DNA from: Saccopteryx bilineata
Taxonomy: Eukaryota; Chordata; Mammalia; Chiroptera; Emballonuridae
Direction of reading: 5' to 3'
DNA: 64,000 bases
NCBI RefSeq assembly: GCF_036850765.1
Contig: NC_089490.1
Span: 290,452,982 to 290,516,981, forward strand
Shown: positions 37,589-50,787 of the stretch, piece by piece
Layout: each line of letters begins with the position of its first letter
Numbering within the stretch: position 1 is the stretch's first letter
The notes under the pieces: generated by a model
The model's database searches: none
The model's input: only the letters and a program-made list of their open reading frames with translations
Told to the model about the DNA's origin: nothing
Program-made: the position numbers and the translations under genes

Positions 37589-38691
37589 CTTTAAGCATAT
37601 TGCTCATTGTTACACCAAAATTGATTTAACATTATTGTTTGAGCAGGAGGTTTTGTGTGTTAGGCTCCAACAGTGTGAATAGAATAAAGTTATGATTACT
37701 TAGCACTGAGTTTCAAATTGTATTTTTTTATATCTGTAGAATAAATGCCTTCTTTATATCTGTAGAATAAATGCCTTAAAAGCCTGTAATTATTGAATTT
37801 GTAAAGCTTATACTAAGAACTTCAGTATGGAGAGAGATAAAGATAACATGTGGAATTCCTATCACACTGGCAAGAGGCAAACCAGTCTGAGTTCTAAAGA
37901 AGAGCTCTCAGAAGAAAAAAAAAAATGACAAGTGGTCAAAAGACATCAGACTCCAGGCTTCTGGCACTTTCTTTATCTTCTCTATGTCTAGTAACATGCT
38001 TGAGGTAGGCTGAGGGGTGGGGAGTAGAAGTTAGAGGTACAGACTGAGTGGTAGACAGAAATGGTTGAAAGAGTCTGGTGGGTGAGTTGGAGGATAGTCT
38101 AACATGGCCCCATACAATTAAGGAAGTCTGAGGAAGAAGCAACTCATGAACCAGAACAAACATTAGAAAGGAGAGAGAAAAAGAAAAAAAATGGGACCAC
38201 TGACTTTAGCAGCAGATTACCACAGGACACTTCTAGAAAGCGTAACCACACAGAAACTTCATTTCTTTAACATGGCCTCTTCTCCTTTCTGTCCATCCAC
38301 TCTTTTTCTTAATCATCAAACTCTTAGGACATTAGATTCTGGTCAGTATCAAACTGTCTGAAAAACAAGGCCTCAGGCCTGTTGACCACAGAAGGAGAGT
38401 TTTGATCAAGCTAAATATAATATCTTGACTTGAGTTGTGTTTCAACCCCAGGCCAATGAGAAAGCTGAAGGATGTGCAGGCTGCACTCTCATGAACCCAG
38501 GCAGAACAGATCCATGGCTGTCCTGGCTGTGCAGCTCGGTGGGTTATAGCATTGTGAAAAAGTACCAACAAACTGTAAAACAGTATTGGCAATGCCATTT
38601 TAAAGAGGAAAAGTCAGGCTTATTCCCCCTCTTTTCTTTAGAGAATGGAGGGAAAAGGTCGTGGAAGCTTCCTGGTTTACTAGGATGACTA
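37589..38691. other. Intronic DNA, nothing firmly recognised
   Basis: A tandem duplication of about 26 bp (CTTTATATCTGTAGAATAAATGCC type) lies at 37722-37775. 38200-38690 may be old LTR or internal ERV sequence; not provable here. Confidence 0.4.
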
Positions 38692-39200
38692 TGTCATTTA
38701 GTTTAACTATAGTTCTCTGAAAGAATAAATGTTATCTGAAGAACTTCCTTTCCCTTTCAATAAGGACAATATTTACATATCCTGATTTACACTGATTTTA
38801 CTCTTCCTCCCTTCCTGGAATCCTGAGAGTAACATATACCTCTAACAAAAGGATGGGAGGGAGACACTAAGAGACTTGTGAATGTCTTTAATATGTAAAA
38901 TGACATCACTATTGTGTTATCTTGTAAGTTTTAACATGTAGGAATGTTTTTATAGATCCTATAGATGAATGTTGTAAGCTGATTGTGTCATGCTCTCCCT
39001 CCTTTTCCCCCAACCTATGTGATCAAGTGTGTATAACTAGCTTCAGGGCTATTTTGCACACACACGATTTGTGTTAGCTATACCCTGTGTAAGTCATATA
39101 CAGCCGGCTTATTAATAAATCTCCTTCTAAAAATTCTTCTGTATCCTGCCTTGGTGGCTCTATGTAAACTTGCAGAATTAAGGTACACTACTTTACAACA
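38692..39200 (+). mobile_element. LTR-like remnant (tentative)
   Basis: Ends CTTTACAACA, with TTATTAATAAATCTCC as a likely poly(A) signal near 39108. No start or target duplication found. Confidence 0.35.
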
Positions 39201-39369
39201 GCATCATCCTAATTTGTCAAGGTTGCAAGCTCAATTCCTGGTCAAGCCACATACAAGAATCAACCAGTGAATGCATAGATAAGTGGAACAACAGAACAAT
39301 GTTTCTCTCTCTCTCCCTTTCTCACTCTCAAAAATAAATCAATAAATAAAAATTAAAAAAAAAAAAAAG
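39201..39369 (+). mobile_element. tRNA-derived SINE, 5'-truncated
   Basis: Begins inside the head (AGGTTGCAAGCTCAATTCCTGG), CACATACAAGAATCAACC, (CT)n and a long A tail. Confidence 0.85.
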
Positions 39370-39670
39370 AGAACAAAGCCATGGCTGACATCAGGACCTG
39401 ATACAATGATTAATTTCTTTCAACCCTGGCTCCAACAAATCAGTAGAGCTCATGATCCCAACTTTTTCAGCCCCCATCTTTAATTAATTTCTCCTTATAT
39501 AAACTGTCCCCTGGAAGCCATTTTTGACATTGGCTTGCTTGTGACTCCAGGTTTGGCACCATTTCCTCAAATAATAAACCCTTACTTTTTTGGCTCCAAA
39601 CTTATGTTCCCATTTAGGCTTTGATGCATTTAAGCAAACAGACCTCTTTAGTTCAGTAACAAAAGTATTA
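39370..39670 (+). mobile_element. LTR-like remnant (tentative)
   Basis: CCTTATATAAACTGTCCCC (TATA-like, 39493) followed about 80 bp later by AAATAATAAACCC (poly(A)-like) is LTR-like spacing. No termini identified. Confidence 0.35.
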
Positions 39671-39920
39671 AGACATCTACACTAATCAGAGGCCAGCACA
39701 ACTCAGGTTATCTATCAAATGATTGTTCTTCAAAAGTGTATGGTGTAGGTTTTTAGGTATTAGCAACTTTGCAACAGGAATGAAGGCCAGGCGCCACCAC
39801 CACTGGGTCATCTGTGCTTCCCTGCAATGTTTTGTCTCTGCTCTTCCCTACTAGATCTCTCCCTGCAAACACATTTTCCAAACAGGCAGGAGTCATCCTA
39901 GCTACTACTGATTGTTTCTT

Positions 39921-40124
39921 AATTTCTTTTTTATTTCATTTATTTTTTTATTTTAATATTTTTACTCATTGATTTTAAAGAGAGAAGAAAGAAGAGAGAG
40001 AGAAAGAGAAAGACAGACAGAAACATCAATCTGTTCCTGTATGTGCCCTGACCAGGGATCAAACCAACAACCTTTGTCGAACAAGAACAATGCTCTAACT
40101 AGCCAAGCTATGCAGCCAGAGCTG
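39921..40124 (-). mobile_element. tRNA-derived SINE (short CT-tail type)
   Basis: T-rich start on plus, GA-rich tract, AACATCAATCTGTTCC, GTGCCCTGACCAGGGATCAAACC B-box region and the tRNA-like head to about 40124. Confidence 0.85.
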
Positions 40125-41749
40125 GCCCCACATTTCTAAGGTCAGCTTGCTCTGCCTCCATGGTCAGTTATTCATCAGAATTACTGATCATGCTGCTCCC
40201 TGCCTCCCAGATATCTGTTCACTTCTTTAAACACCAGTACCCGAATTCAGACAATAACAATTGGAAACCATGATAATGCAGGACAAGTGTGCAGAGCAGA
40301 GGATCATGGAAGGGAATGCAGTAAAAGTTATCAGCACATTTGATGGGGGTCCTGGACCCAGAAATAGTCCAGCTGAATACACACACTTGACATTTTTAGC
40401 TAGTTGATCCTTATAGAGCCTAATTTTATCTTGAGATAGTTCTTGAACATAAACTTTCATATATAACCAATTATTATATGCCAAACACTAGGCAATGTAC
40501 TTTCAGAAATGCTAAGTTAATGCTTAAAATATTGTGAAATAGATTTCTAATTATATTATTGGAAAAAATAAGACAGAGAATCCTTAAAATGCATGCGTTG
40601 GGCTATAGATTATAACATCATATTAAATAGTTTCTTAAATATAGATCAAATTATTTAATCTTAATTTCAATAAAGTGTAGTTTTAAAGTCTATTTAAATT
40701 TTATATTGACTGGGGCATCAGAATTTTTACTTCCATTATGCTAATTGTATTTGATTAAATTTAGAAATAGCAATTTAAATATTAATGTGTTTTTCATATT
40801 ATAAAAATGAATGTTTGGCCTCTATTTTAAAAAATACCTGGCCTCTATTTTAAAAATGTAAAATAAAACATTATATTTTCTCTGAATGGCAAAGTTAAGT
40901 AGCTCTACCAAATGGAATTATGATTCCTGAACACGGAGATTATAGATAGATTTATTTTTGGTGAAATCTTCATACTAACATTAATAAATATTTCCTAGCA
41001 ATATTCTCGTGCTTAGTATTTTATTTTCCTCAGTTCAAATTCCCAAGAAGATTTTAAGTGCCTTGTACTTATATGCTTTTAGATGGTAGGGAAGAAGGGT
41101 GGGAAATGATAAAGAAGTAAAAAAAAATGCAAAATAGCAGTTGAGAGAACTAAAGAAAAAGGCATGGGGTCCTTTAATTGAGCTAAGCATGTACCAATTG
41201 CACTTTTTTTTTGTTTGTTTCACTGAAGGATGAACCATCAATATAGAGACAAAAAGACTTCTGCAGGGCCAACATTAGCTGAGTGCTTGCTAGGTAGACC
41301 AGATATATTTCTATATAGTTGCAATACTGTTTCTCACCTTACAGTATTTACTGCTCTAGGGAAGGATTATTTATTACTTACTTTTTAATCCCGAGGATCT
41401 AGCATGGATTCTTGTACAAGCAGTCATTCAATAAATTCTATTCTGCCCTTACAGGTTACCGGCAACTAGATCATTTTAAGTATTAATCCGATTTAATTGA
41501 TAAATCACTCAAGGCTGACGAGTTAAGTAATATGTTTAATTCAATGTAGCTAGTAAGTGACTAAATTGGGATTTTAAGTCTTTCTCCTTTGTCTTTATTA
41601 TAGTCTTTTCTAACAGTAGACTCTACAACTTTTAAACCAGCAAAAAAACATAGTTACAGAAATGAAAATAAAACGGATCACTAGAAATGGTTTAAAAAAA
41701 TTCCTGTCTCCTATTTTTTAGAGAAAATTATTATTTATTAAAATAACTG
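40125..41749. other. Intronic DNA with faint L2/MIR remnants
   Basis: About 41360-41450 resembles an L2 end (AGCATGGATTCTTGTACAAG, TTCAATAAATTC). About 41490-41620 resembles MIR (GAGTTAAGTAATATGTTTAAT, TAGCTAGTAAGTGACTAAATT). Nothing else recognised. Confidence 0.4.
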
Positions 41750-42262
41750 TGGCAGGTGTACATCTAAATGGCCCTCAGTGATCACTTTTTTCCTGATATT
41801 TATACCCATGTGCAATCCATCCCTCTCGAATGTAAGCTGACCTAGTGATTTGTTTCTAACCCACAGAATGAAAAAAATGGTTAAGGGAAAGTAATAAATT
41901 CCAAAGACATCTTACCAGCAGACTCTTTCTACAGCTTCTGCGTGCATGCTTACATATACAAGCTGATATGAGAAGAGGATCACGTGGAAAGGGACTAACC
42001 TTCGCCCATTGCCAAGAACTATCAAGGAACTGAGGTTCTTATGGACCAAGAACCCACAGGAACTGAATCCTGCCCACAATCATCTCTTCAGTCCCTCTCA
42101 TGACACCTTGATTATAACCTGCGAATGATTCTAAAGCAGTGGACCCAGCTAAGATATGTCTGGATTCAGAACCCACAGCCACTGTGGTGATAAATACATG
42201 CTGTTTTGAGCAGCTAAATTTTGCAATATATTGTCACACATTAAGATATAACTAATACAATA
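41750..42262 (+). mobile_element. MLT1-like (ERVL-MaLR) LTR, ancient
   Basis: Reads CTCGAATGTAAGCTGACCTAG, GAACTGAATCCTGCCCACAA, GGACCCAGCTAAGATATG and GATAAATACATGCTGTTTTGAG, ending ATATAACTAATACA, the typical order and end of MaLR-type LTRs. Confidence 0.6.
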
Positions 42263-44109
42263 ATATGCAAACAAATTAATTTTATAAAAGAGTCTAAAAA
42301 AACCCATCAGTATCTTATAATCATACGAAAACATGTAGGAAAGGAACAGAGTATCTCAGAGGCCTACTTGAAGAATAGTTCCTTAAATTACAACGAATGC
42401 CATAATTCATGTTGTTCCAATTGCAATAAGACAATTCAAAAACAAATTTTTAAAAAATTTTTAAAAATATTTTTTATATAAACCCATTTTTATAAGCTTA
42501 TTTCATCAATTCAGACATACTCTTTTTCAAATTTTACTTCCTTTAAATGTAGAAAATGTCTTTCAATCAGACACAGTTGAATTAAAGTTTGCTTTCTTAT
42601 TAAAACAATAGTGCACATATAACAGATGAATTGCAGTAATTAATAATGGTGTTAATGATATACATTTTTAATATATATTTTAATTCTGTGATTGGAATAA
42701 AAAGCAAGGATTTTTTTGTATAGAGTGGTCCTCAGGAATTCTGAAATCAACAAAGAAATCATAGCCCATAACTTCACACACATATTTCTCACAGCAAGTT
42801 AGAAAGTTATTTTTTTCACTTGTTCAAATTAATTGATGTGGCCCTATTTAATCAATATAGTGAAATTGATATGACACAAATTGAACTTTGGGAATACAGG
42901 GTAGTTTTTTAATCCAACAAGAAATGTACATGGTAATGACAGCCTCTGATGGATTATTACTATTAAGTTTTCTAGAAAAATGATTGGATTTCGTTATCAG
43001 GAGTGTGCAGTACCCTATTTGCAAAACATGAGGACACACCCCTCTAGAAGATGTAACTCCCATCTTCTGTTTCCGAGACAAACTGCAAAGAAACTGATTG
43101 TATCGTGGCAATCATCTAGGATAATCCTGAAGCATTCTCAGACAGAAAAGAATGTTAAACAGTGCAATGTAATGGTTTTCATTCTACTCTTACTGGAGAT
43201 ATCTGTTTCTTAAAACTGAATGCTAATTGAAGTGTAAATCAGCAGGAGAGAATGTGTGGAAAGTGATATCAGCACTGAACTCTTATTATTTCTTGTCTCG
43301 TTTGACTATAGTTATTGGAGTTAGTAAAACACCTCAAAAACCAAGCTCAGGAAAAAACTATGCATTTGTACTTTCTGCTGTTAATGTATCTTATAAGCAA
43401 GTATAAATAACTGGGTGGTTAGATAAGACTCATTTTCATAGCAGTATGATTCACTTTTATAGCCTTCCTGGCAAAAAGATATTAAATCATCTTTCTTTTC
43501 TATGTGTTCTCTTTCTTTCCCATATAGTAGCTTCTAAAAGTTTGTTCATCATTTTCATTGTATTCTTTGTTCTATTGTTTGGTTTGCCAGCATCTTTTTT
43601 ACTGAAAAATAAGAGGAAAAAAAAAAAGAAAATGATAGCTTTCATTTACAATAAAAAAGAAAAAATGTCCTTGGAAGTATTTAGGGCAGCTGGTGGAGAC
43701 ATTCTCAGTATGATTGGGACAGTGTTGCTACATAGGACATCCTGGGTATTGTCTCAAGCTTTAAATACATTGTTTAGGGGGCAAATAATGTACTGGTCAT
43801 TAAAGAATTAGAGTCATATGAAAACACAGTACATAGTAGAGATGCTGTATTTTCACTGTGTTTTGAGTAGAAAGACCTCTAGCAGAAAGACTTTTTCGAC
43901 TGGGTTTCTCTTGTTCTCCCACCTCTACTGAAAACACCTTGACTTAACAATTCAATAAATAATCCTTTGTTGATTAAAGCACTTGCTTTAATAGAAAATG
44001 ACAAATACAACTCTGAATCTGAGGATCTTATATTTGGAGAGATGCAGAAATAGAAAAAACAAATAACACTGTTTTGCAGGTAAAAATATAAAGTCTAGAA
44101 GAGCATGAC
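42263..44109. other. Intronic DNA, nothing recognised
   Basis: AT-rich. The 121-residue frame at 43446-43811 has a hydrophobic stretch but runs through a poly-A/Lys tract and has no homologue I recognise. Confidence 0.45.
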
Positions 44110-44303
44110 TGTCGTGACCCAGTAGCTCAGTGGGTTGGAGCACTGTCCCAACATGCCAAGGTTGAGGGTTGGATTCCCAGACAGGGAAAATACAAGGATT
44201 GACCAATGAATGCATAAATAAGTGGAACAACAAATTGATCTCTCTTTCTCTCTTTCTACTCTCTCTCTTTTTAAAAATAAATAAATAATTTAAAAAAAAA
44301 AAC
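44110..44303 (+). mobile_element. tRNA-derived SINE (short CT-tail type)
   Basis: GTAGCTCAGTGGGTTGGAGC A-box region, GGGTTGGATTCCCAG B-box, AAATAAGTGGAACAACAAATTG, (CT)n and an A tail. Confidence 0.88.
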
Positions 44304-44700
44304 AGAATATGACTTAAGGCAGACCAGACAGCTGAGAAATATAGTCTTATAATAATTTTAAAAAAGGTGTTTTCTAAAAAATAAATTTAAATAAGGTGTT
44401 TTCTGGTTTTATTATATGGTCAGTGTTACTATACAGCTACAATACAAGTACTGTGGATCTGAAAGTGTTAAAAATAATTACTTGCTATTCCTAGGACATA
44501 CTCTCTGAGATCTAAGGATAGACCACATCATAGCAATGAAAACGCACAATGAAATAGAAAAATGTAAACAAGTATAGATAAAAGGCATGTTTGAATCAAT
44601 GGACCTGGCATCAAACATGCAATATATTCCCTTTCTAAAACTATAGTGAAATAGAAAAATACCTCCTTTGTAATGAAATTAAATCTAGAGCAGTTTGGTT

Positions 44701-44890
44701 TTCAACCTTTTTACACTTGGGGAATAGTGAAAATAGGAGAATTATTTCAGGGACTGCTAAGGTAGAAAATTCCTGAGTATAAATGAATTCAACTAAGATC
44801 ACTGATAATCTTCAGGGTGGTTAATTTTTTCTAGGACTGGCATGAAATTTGTGGCAGACCAGTCCATGGATTGGTGGTTGAAAAACACTA
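44701..44890. mobile_element. hAT-type MITE
   Basis: Begins CAGTTTGGTTTTCAACC and ends GGTTGAAAAACACTA, forming terminal inverted repeats. The flanks ATCTAGAG and ATTTAGAT match at 6 of 8 positions. Confidence 0.72.
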
Positions 44891-47627
44891 ATTTAGATTT
44901 TGAAGCTTTAAAATTGTATCCACACTCCCTGCTGATTATATGGTACAGAATTTACACAATATTAATTTGGAACAGAAAAGTAAGAATCATAAAAGTATTT
45001 CTTTGTCTGACTCTAGTTAAGGAAGGTACACATCAAAATTTTAAATTCTAAATAGTAGAGAATTGAAAAGTATTTGGCAAAGTAGCCAACATGACATGTC
45101 AGAAGCCTATAAAATGGGTCAGGGATCAATCCCACCATATTTTCCTTGTCATTGCCTTCCATAACCTCCTTATTGTTGAGTCTATAATTTGATAAAGCAT
45201 TGGTTTTGTTTCCCAGACAAGATAAACAGAGAACCAGGCACACTATTAAGCTAGTATTGTCTGAAGTAATTCTCTCTGCCAACTAGAGTAAAATGTGTTA
45301 TCTGGATATAAATTTTGGGCACCTGTTTAAACTGGGGCATAGCATCAGACCCATATTTATCATGGTTTTTATTCTTTATTTTGCTACCTGCCTTTTCTAA
45401 GAAATTCCAAGAGAATAGGAATCATATATATATTTTTAATTTATTTCCCCTCTGCTTTCCCATAGCCCAGAACAGTGGCTGATGAAAATGTGCAGACTTC
45501 CGCTTCAACCATCATGCCATTTTCAACACAGAAGTCAAGTACCTGGAGGCATTCACATGTTCTAATGAGTATGGCCACCTTCCCAATTGATTAACATGCT
45601 CTTTAATAATGTTTTCTTTCTTTTTTATATACTTTGTTGATACATATTCAATGTAATTGTTAGGCACATATTTAATGTATACATTTTGATGAGTTTGCAC
45701 ATATGCATATACTCATTATATGATCACCATAAAAGAAGTGATAACATATGCATCACATCCAAAACATTTCTTTCATCCCTTGGCTCTTGTATGTGTATGT
45801 ATAGTAAAGGTGGGGAAGTATATACTTCCTGTGCGGAAAGCTCTGTTTACATTTCACATATTTCACATTTCATATCCTCAAGTCTCAATTCAAATATCAT
45901 CTTAGAAATTTCTAACTGTTCATTTAAAATTAGCCCTCTTACACATTCTTGTTCATTTATCTCATTCATTTCTTTCAGATTTCATCACACAGTTACATTA
46001 ATTTTATCTATCGTTTAACTGTTTGTTTATCATCTACCCCTGAAATAGATTCTACATGAATTAAAAAAACCCTGATATTTATTGTTCTTTGTTGCAATCA
46101 CAATAGCAGAGCAATGTTGAGCAACAAATCAAATGAAACAAAGAATAAATGAATAACTTAACTCCTTTCTAAGACTAGGGAGCTTCTGTAAAACCTTTTA
46201 TATTTATCATAGGTGGTGCTTCTTCTGCTGAATATAATGTTCCAAACAATATAAAAGATTTCTTTAACTTTCATTTGATTTCCAAAAACAGTTTGAATTC
46301 TCACTTTCAAGTCTAATCATTAGACTGACATTCCTTATAATGATGTTGTAATTTAATTTCTATATGTAATTCAGCGAAGTGATCAGGTTAAAAATGCCAT
46401 ATCTTTTGGAAATTGTCTTAAAGCATGAAGTGGTTTCTATTGTGATCGATCATAGCAAATGTTCACTACACAAATATCTTGGAAATTAAATGTTATGATC
46501 TTGATGCCAGCATTTTTTATTCTTTCCCTTTGCCAAGGTACTAGCTGCCTTCCAATTTAATTACTCCAAATTATATCAGTCATACTCATACTCTTTTCAT
46601 GCAATTTACCTATAATTATTTTATCTGTTATGTTTTTCAAATAAAAGGATATATTATATTACATTGCATGAATTTAGTTATTATTAGAAAGTTAAAACTT
46701 TTAAGAGGTATCCAGACTTAGTAAAAAAGTAGACTTCAGTTATCTCATTTTTCTACTGCAAAGACCAGTAACATTTAAATGCTCACTATGTAGGTTATAA
46801 AAAGATAAGTGATTTTTTTTCCAAGGCTAATGAGAAAAAGGATCTGTTTTTGATGCAATAAATTTGGATTATGGTTAGCATATGGTTCTCAAGATTTTTT
46901 GCATTTTTAGAGAACATTGAATATGACTTTTATACATGGAGATTTCTTAAAACTGAAAGCCAACTAAGACAAGAAAGTATAAAATAAATACATAAATGTA
47001 AAAACAAATAGTAGCATTGATAGAGGAGCTTTCAATAGACTATAATTATTTTAGAAAATTTGAACATAAGTAAAATTTTTCCTATTTTTTAAAAGTATTA
47101 TACCAGTTTATCTTCTGTAAGAACTTAGATGTGAAACCAAATGATATTTACTTTCCAGAATGTTTTTGGTAAATATTCCAATGCTTTCATTGATTCCAGA
47201 TTAACAGGACTATCAAATTTATATATCTATTAGACTACTGGACTAAGGCCAATGTCTTGTGTTCCTAGATTTGTATATCAGTTAAGTCCACTTGTGGCAT
47301 TACTACTCTAGTACTGGTTCACAGGGTATATGCACTATCATTTCTTTAGCACATATCTTATCAATACTTCTTTTTTTCAGGAACAACAAAGCAAGACAGT
47401 GACTTTAAAACATACACACAAATCTCTTACTATTATGATTTGATTAATTTTAGAATCTCACCCTTTTAAAACATTATCACTTTAGTCAAAAATATTTGTA
47501 TTGTCTTCTGAAAAGAAACATCAAATCTAGCCCCTTGAGAATGCATCATAATATTGATAGTACATTTATATCAATAAAAATATAAAATATATATTTAAAA
47601 TAGCACTATAAAAATAGATCTATAAAA
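44891..47627. other. Intronic DNA, nothing recognised
   Basis: AT-rich, repeat-poor stretch without gene-like frames; the 89-110 residue ORFs have no recognisable domain. Confidence 0.45.
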
Positions 47628-47820
47628 ATAGCACTATTGACATTTTAGACTGGCTAATTTTTTTGGGGGGAGTGGCGTCCTGTTAAAGATAGGATGCTCA
47701 GCAGCACCCCTGGCCGCCCAATGTCAGCAGCACCCCCATGCTCAGCTGTGACAGACAAAACTGTCTTCACATTTTATCAAATGCTCCCTGAGGGGGGCAG
47801 GAACAAAACTGACCCCATCA
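47628..47820 (+). mobile_element. MER5A-like hAT-Charlie element
   Basis: CACTATTGACATTTTAGACTGG, GATAGGATGCTCAGCAGC, CCAATGTCAGCAGCACCCCC, GTGACAGACAAAACTGTC and AATGCTCCCTGAGGGGGGCA follow MER5A. Confidence 0.72.
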
Positions 47821-48407
47821 AGACCCACAAAGTCTGACATCATCTAGAATTATTTTTCTACTTAGATAAAAACTTAATTAAGCATAGAAAGCCAACCCTA
47901 AACAAAAATGTGAAAGTTTTAAAAAAAAAAAAAGATTAAAATGAGGATATGGCAAAAGACCGGAAAAAAGGAGGCTTTTAGCATATGTTTGCTAATTAAT
48001 TCATATGAAAACTTACAAAGTAAGCCAAGTTGTTTATGAATATCATTCTGTTTTCTCATTTCTAAGCTACTTTCTTAAAAGCTTAAAGTTCAATATGACC
48101 TCAAAGGTACTCTAATCCAAATCAGTAATTGAATTAAGTACAAAGAATGAGTCATCATAGGGCAAATTATTTCCCCAAGGGTTAATATTGGCATTAGCCA
48201 ATCCAAAATCTAATGCTCCAGACTCAGTCTCACAAAAGTAGTAAATCTTTAAAATGGAATTTTTTTAAAAAATAGAGAACTATTGCGAATCCATTCGACC
48301 AATTATTGGAAGTTAACCCTAGATTAGTCACATGCAGAATTCTTTTCCGCATATCACTATCTTCTTAAGTATCTCGATTTCCAATAATCAAAGACGCTTC
48401 TGCTTCT
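47821..48407. other. Intronic DNA, nothing recognised
   Basis: Contains a short A-run at 47920-47933. No repeat termini or coding frame. Confidence 0.4.
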
Positions 48408-48425
48408 GAGTAGATGAGATTTTAA

Positions 48426-48630
48426 TCTTTTTTTTTAATTTACTCATTTTAGAGAGGAGAGAGAGAGAGACAGAGAGAGAGAGAGGAGAGAGAGACAGGG
48501 GGGAGGAGCTGGAAGCATCAACTCATTAACTCCCATATGTGCCTTGACCAGGCAAGCCCAGGGTTTCGAACCGGCGACCTCAGCATTTCCAGGTTGATGC
48601 TTTATCCCACTGCGCCACCACAGGTCAGGC
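48426..48630 (-). mobile_element. tRNA-derived SINE, full length
   Basis: Poly-T, (GA)n, GGAAGCATCAACTCATTAAC, GGGTTTCGAACCGGCGACC B-box and the tRNA-like head to CAGGTCAGGC. Perfect 18-bp duplication GAGTAGATGAGATTTTAA at 48408-48425 and 48631-48648. Confidence 0.95.
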
Positions 48631-48674
48631 GAGTAGATGAGATTTTAAAGTAACAGAGAATATTAAAAATTTAA

Positions 48675-48740
48675 TTGCAGGCCGCATAAACTCATTACGT
48701 GAGCCGCATTTGACTTGCAGGCCATATGTTGGCCATGCCT
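48675..48740. mobile_element. Short DNA-transposon-end-like fragment
   Basis: AGGCCGCATAAACTCATTACG and TGTTGGCCATGCCTG resemble the end of a hAT-type repeat. Only about 65 bp remain. Confidence 0.4.
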
Positions 48741-48848
48741 GCCTTAGGCTATAAGGACCCTGCCCTCTTATAGCCTGTCTCCCACACCCCATGCAAACTA
48801 TAAGTGAGCAAACATATATGTCATATTTACAAACTTATTTGACTTACA
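48741..48848 (-). mobile_element. LTR fragment related to the provirus LTR
   Basis: Matches the U3 start of the provirus LTR (on plus: AGCCTGTCTCCCACACCCC ... GAGCAAACATATATGTCATA ... ACTTATTTGACTTACA). It is closer to the older solo LTR at 56682 (shared TTAGGCTATAAGGACCCTGCC). Same orientation as the provirus. Confidence 0.8.
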
Positions 48849-50127
48849 CCAAGGAATAATTTTAAAGCATAGGTTTCTTAGCCTCTGTTGCAGTTAGAAG
48901 CCCACACATAAATGGGGCCTCACAAACATGATGCATCAAAATCTGAAATGATATCAATTAGTAGAAGTGGTTTCAGGCAACCTCTGGAAACCTCAGGACA
49001 GTAAAAGAAATGTTGACTTTATTATCAGTTCTCGTAGAGCTGATGACTTCAAAAACAGACCAGCTGAAATTAAAAATAAAATTTCATTATCCCATGATTT
49101 GCAGTAGCAAAACAGCTAATTAAACTATGACATATGGTAACCTAGGATAACATGCTCACTGAGCACAAGACTTTGAGGGATAGAGTGCCTGTTGATAGAA
49201 TAATATATATAATTGGCATGAGGAATGTGTGAACTGTGAAGGTAAGCTGGTTATATAAAACTGTACTACTGACAGCTTGAAGAAAATGAATAACAAGCTC
49301 AAAGCCCTATAGTTTGGCTCCAGGTCCACAGAGAAAAATCACAGAAATTTTATGACTGATGAAATAATCTTGTATCATCTACAACAGTAGACCTAAGGCA
49401 GAGCACTAATTTCAAAAGTTTGATCCTGCCAATTAAATATAAAATTCAGAAGTTGGTTTTATACACAGTCCTATTACCACCACAATATGAAAGCTATTGA
49501 ATTGATTGAGAACAAATAAGACTAAATAGCGAAGCAGGGAAATGTGTTGTGTTCCCCAGACTCCCAAACATCCCTGAGTCTCTAGTGTTTGCAGAAGCAG
49601 CCCTTCCTTCCAAGTCCAAGAAGACCCTTTTTTGCTTTTGTTTAAAATCCCATAACAAAATCATCTGAGAGTAACCTTATCAGGGAAAGCTATTCTTATT
49701 ATGCCCATCCTCCAACATTTTTAATTATCTCTTGATCTAAATTAGAGGCAGAACTCAATTTGCCCCAGGGAGACAATTACAAACTCAAATTCTAGAATAG
49801 ATGATTAAGCATGAAAACAACACAAGAATTTATGGGTTTGTTTCAGCAAAATCTAGAGAATATGCATATAAATAAATTTTGAAAGTACTAAACCAAGAAT
49901 TATGGAACATAATTTCATAATGAAACTGTATTAATATGATTATCCTTCTCATAAAGTTTAGAATTACTATACTAACCCCTGCACACGATATTGGGGTTTG
50001 CTACGTTGCTTGGTTCAATAATTAAAATATGGACTTAATGAAGACTCTGAGATGCTTAAAACTCTTTAATATTTTGTACATAAAAAAGATTCATTTAAGG
50101 AAATGAGAATGGTTTTATTCTGTGTAA
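48849..50127. other. Flanking DNA left of the provirus
   Basis: No repeat family recognised. Given the related LTR fragment beside it, some could be very old ERV internal sequence, but no motif supports this. Confidence 0.35.
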
Positions 50128-50132
50128 TCCAC
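50128..50132. repeat. 5-bp target-site duplication (left)
   Basis: TCCAC, repeated exactly at 56157-56161 on the other side of the provirus. Confidence 0.93.
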
Positions 50133-50656
50133 TGTAAGGCCAGGAGCCGTCATCGTGACCATTCACATGCAGGTTCCCATTGGATTCGGGTAGACGATAA
50201 AGAAATGGCGGAGTCAGAGGATGGGGGGCCATCCTATTTATTGGTGTCTCACCAAGACAGGCAAACCACAAAAGAAGACAAGGGAAAGCAGAAAACCAGC
50301 TCTTCCCATGAAGGGCAAGGGATCAGGGGAGCCCCTGCAATTGTGAGAGCAGGAACTGTGTGTCTGAGCTCCTGGTCTGTCCCACTTTATAGTGTAGAAA
50401 ACCAAAATCCCTTAATCCAATATACAAACAAGGAAGTCTCCGATACAAAGTCACTTATCCAAGGCATAATTGGATTCCTCATGAGAGTGCACCACCCAGA
50501 TCATACAATCAGTCAAGGGTGTGGGGAAAAGCTTAGTCCCAAAACCAAACCTCAGGCTACAACAACCTGGCCTGTTTATAGCCTGTCCCCCACACCCAAT
50601 ATAAGTCACAAGCGAGCAAACATATATATCATGTTTACAAACTTATTTGACCAACA
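50133..50656 (-). repeat. Provirus 3' LTR
   Basis: 524 bp, TG...CA termini (on minus TGTTGG...CTTACA). TATA-like CTATAAAG at 50385-50392 and AATAAA at 50237-50242 on minus give a U3-R-U5 layout. The poly(A) signal here would end the proviral transcript. Confidence 0.95.
50237..50242 (-). promoter_or_regulatory. LTR polyadenylation signal (3' LTR)
   Basis: AATAAA on minus, about 150 bp downstream of the TATA-like box, as expected for the R region. Confidence 0.8.
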
Positions 50657-50670
50657 TTCCACCCCTTTTG
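50657..50670 (-). promoter_or_regulatory. Polypurine tract
   Basis: On minus CAAAAGGGGTGGAA directly precedes the TGTTGG start of the 3' LTR, the expected position for plus-strand DNA priming. Confidence 0.9.
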
Positions 50671-50787
50671 CTCGCTTTACAATCTAAACCACAGGCATCT
50701 TCCATGATGGTCACTGAACAAAGAGTAGGATACATTGCATAAACAGAAATAGTACCAACTACAGCAATAGGATTAACAGATCAAAAA

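Noticed and set aside
43446..43811. 121-residue ORF with hydrophobic N-terminal part
   Set aside because: Runs through a Lys-coding poly-A tract, has no splice, promoter or homology support, and is expected by chance in AT-rich DNA.
50103..50687. 194-residue plus-strand ORF (also 55720-56196)
   Set aside because: Antisense reading of the LTRs; the two ORFs are similar only because the LTRs are nearly identical.
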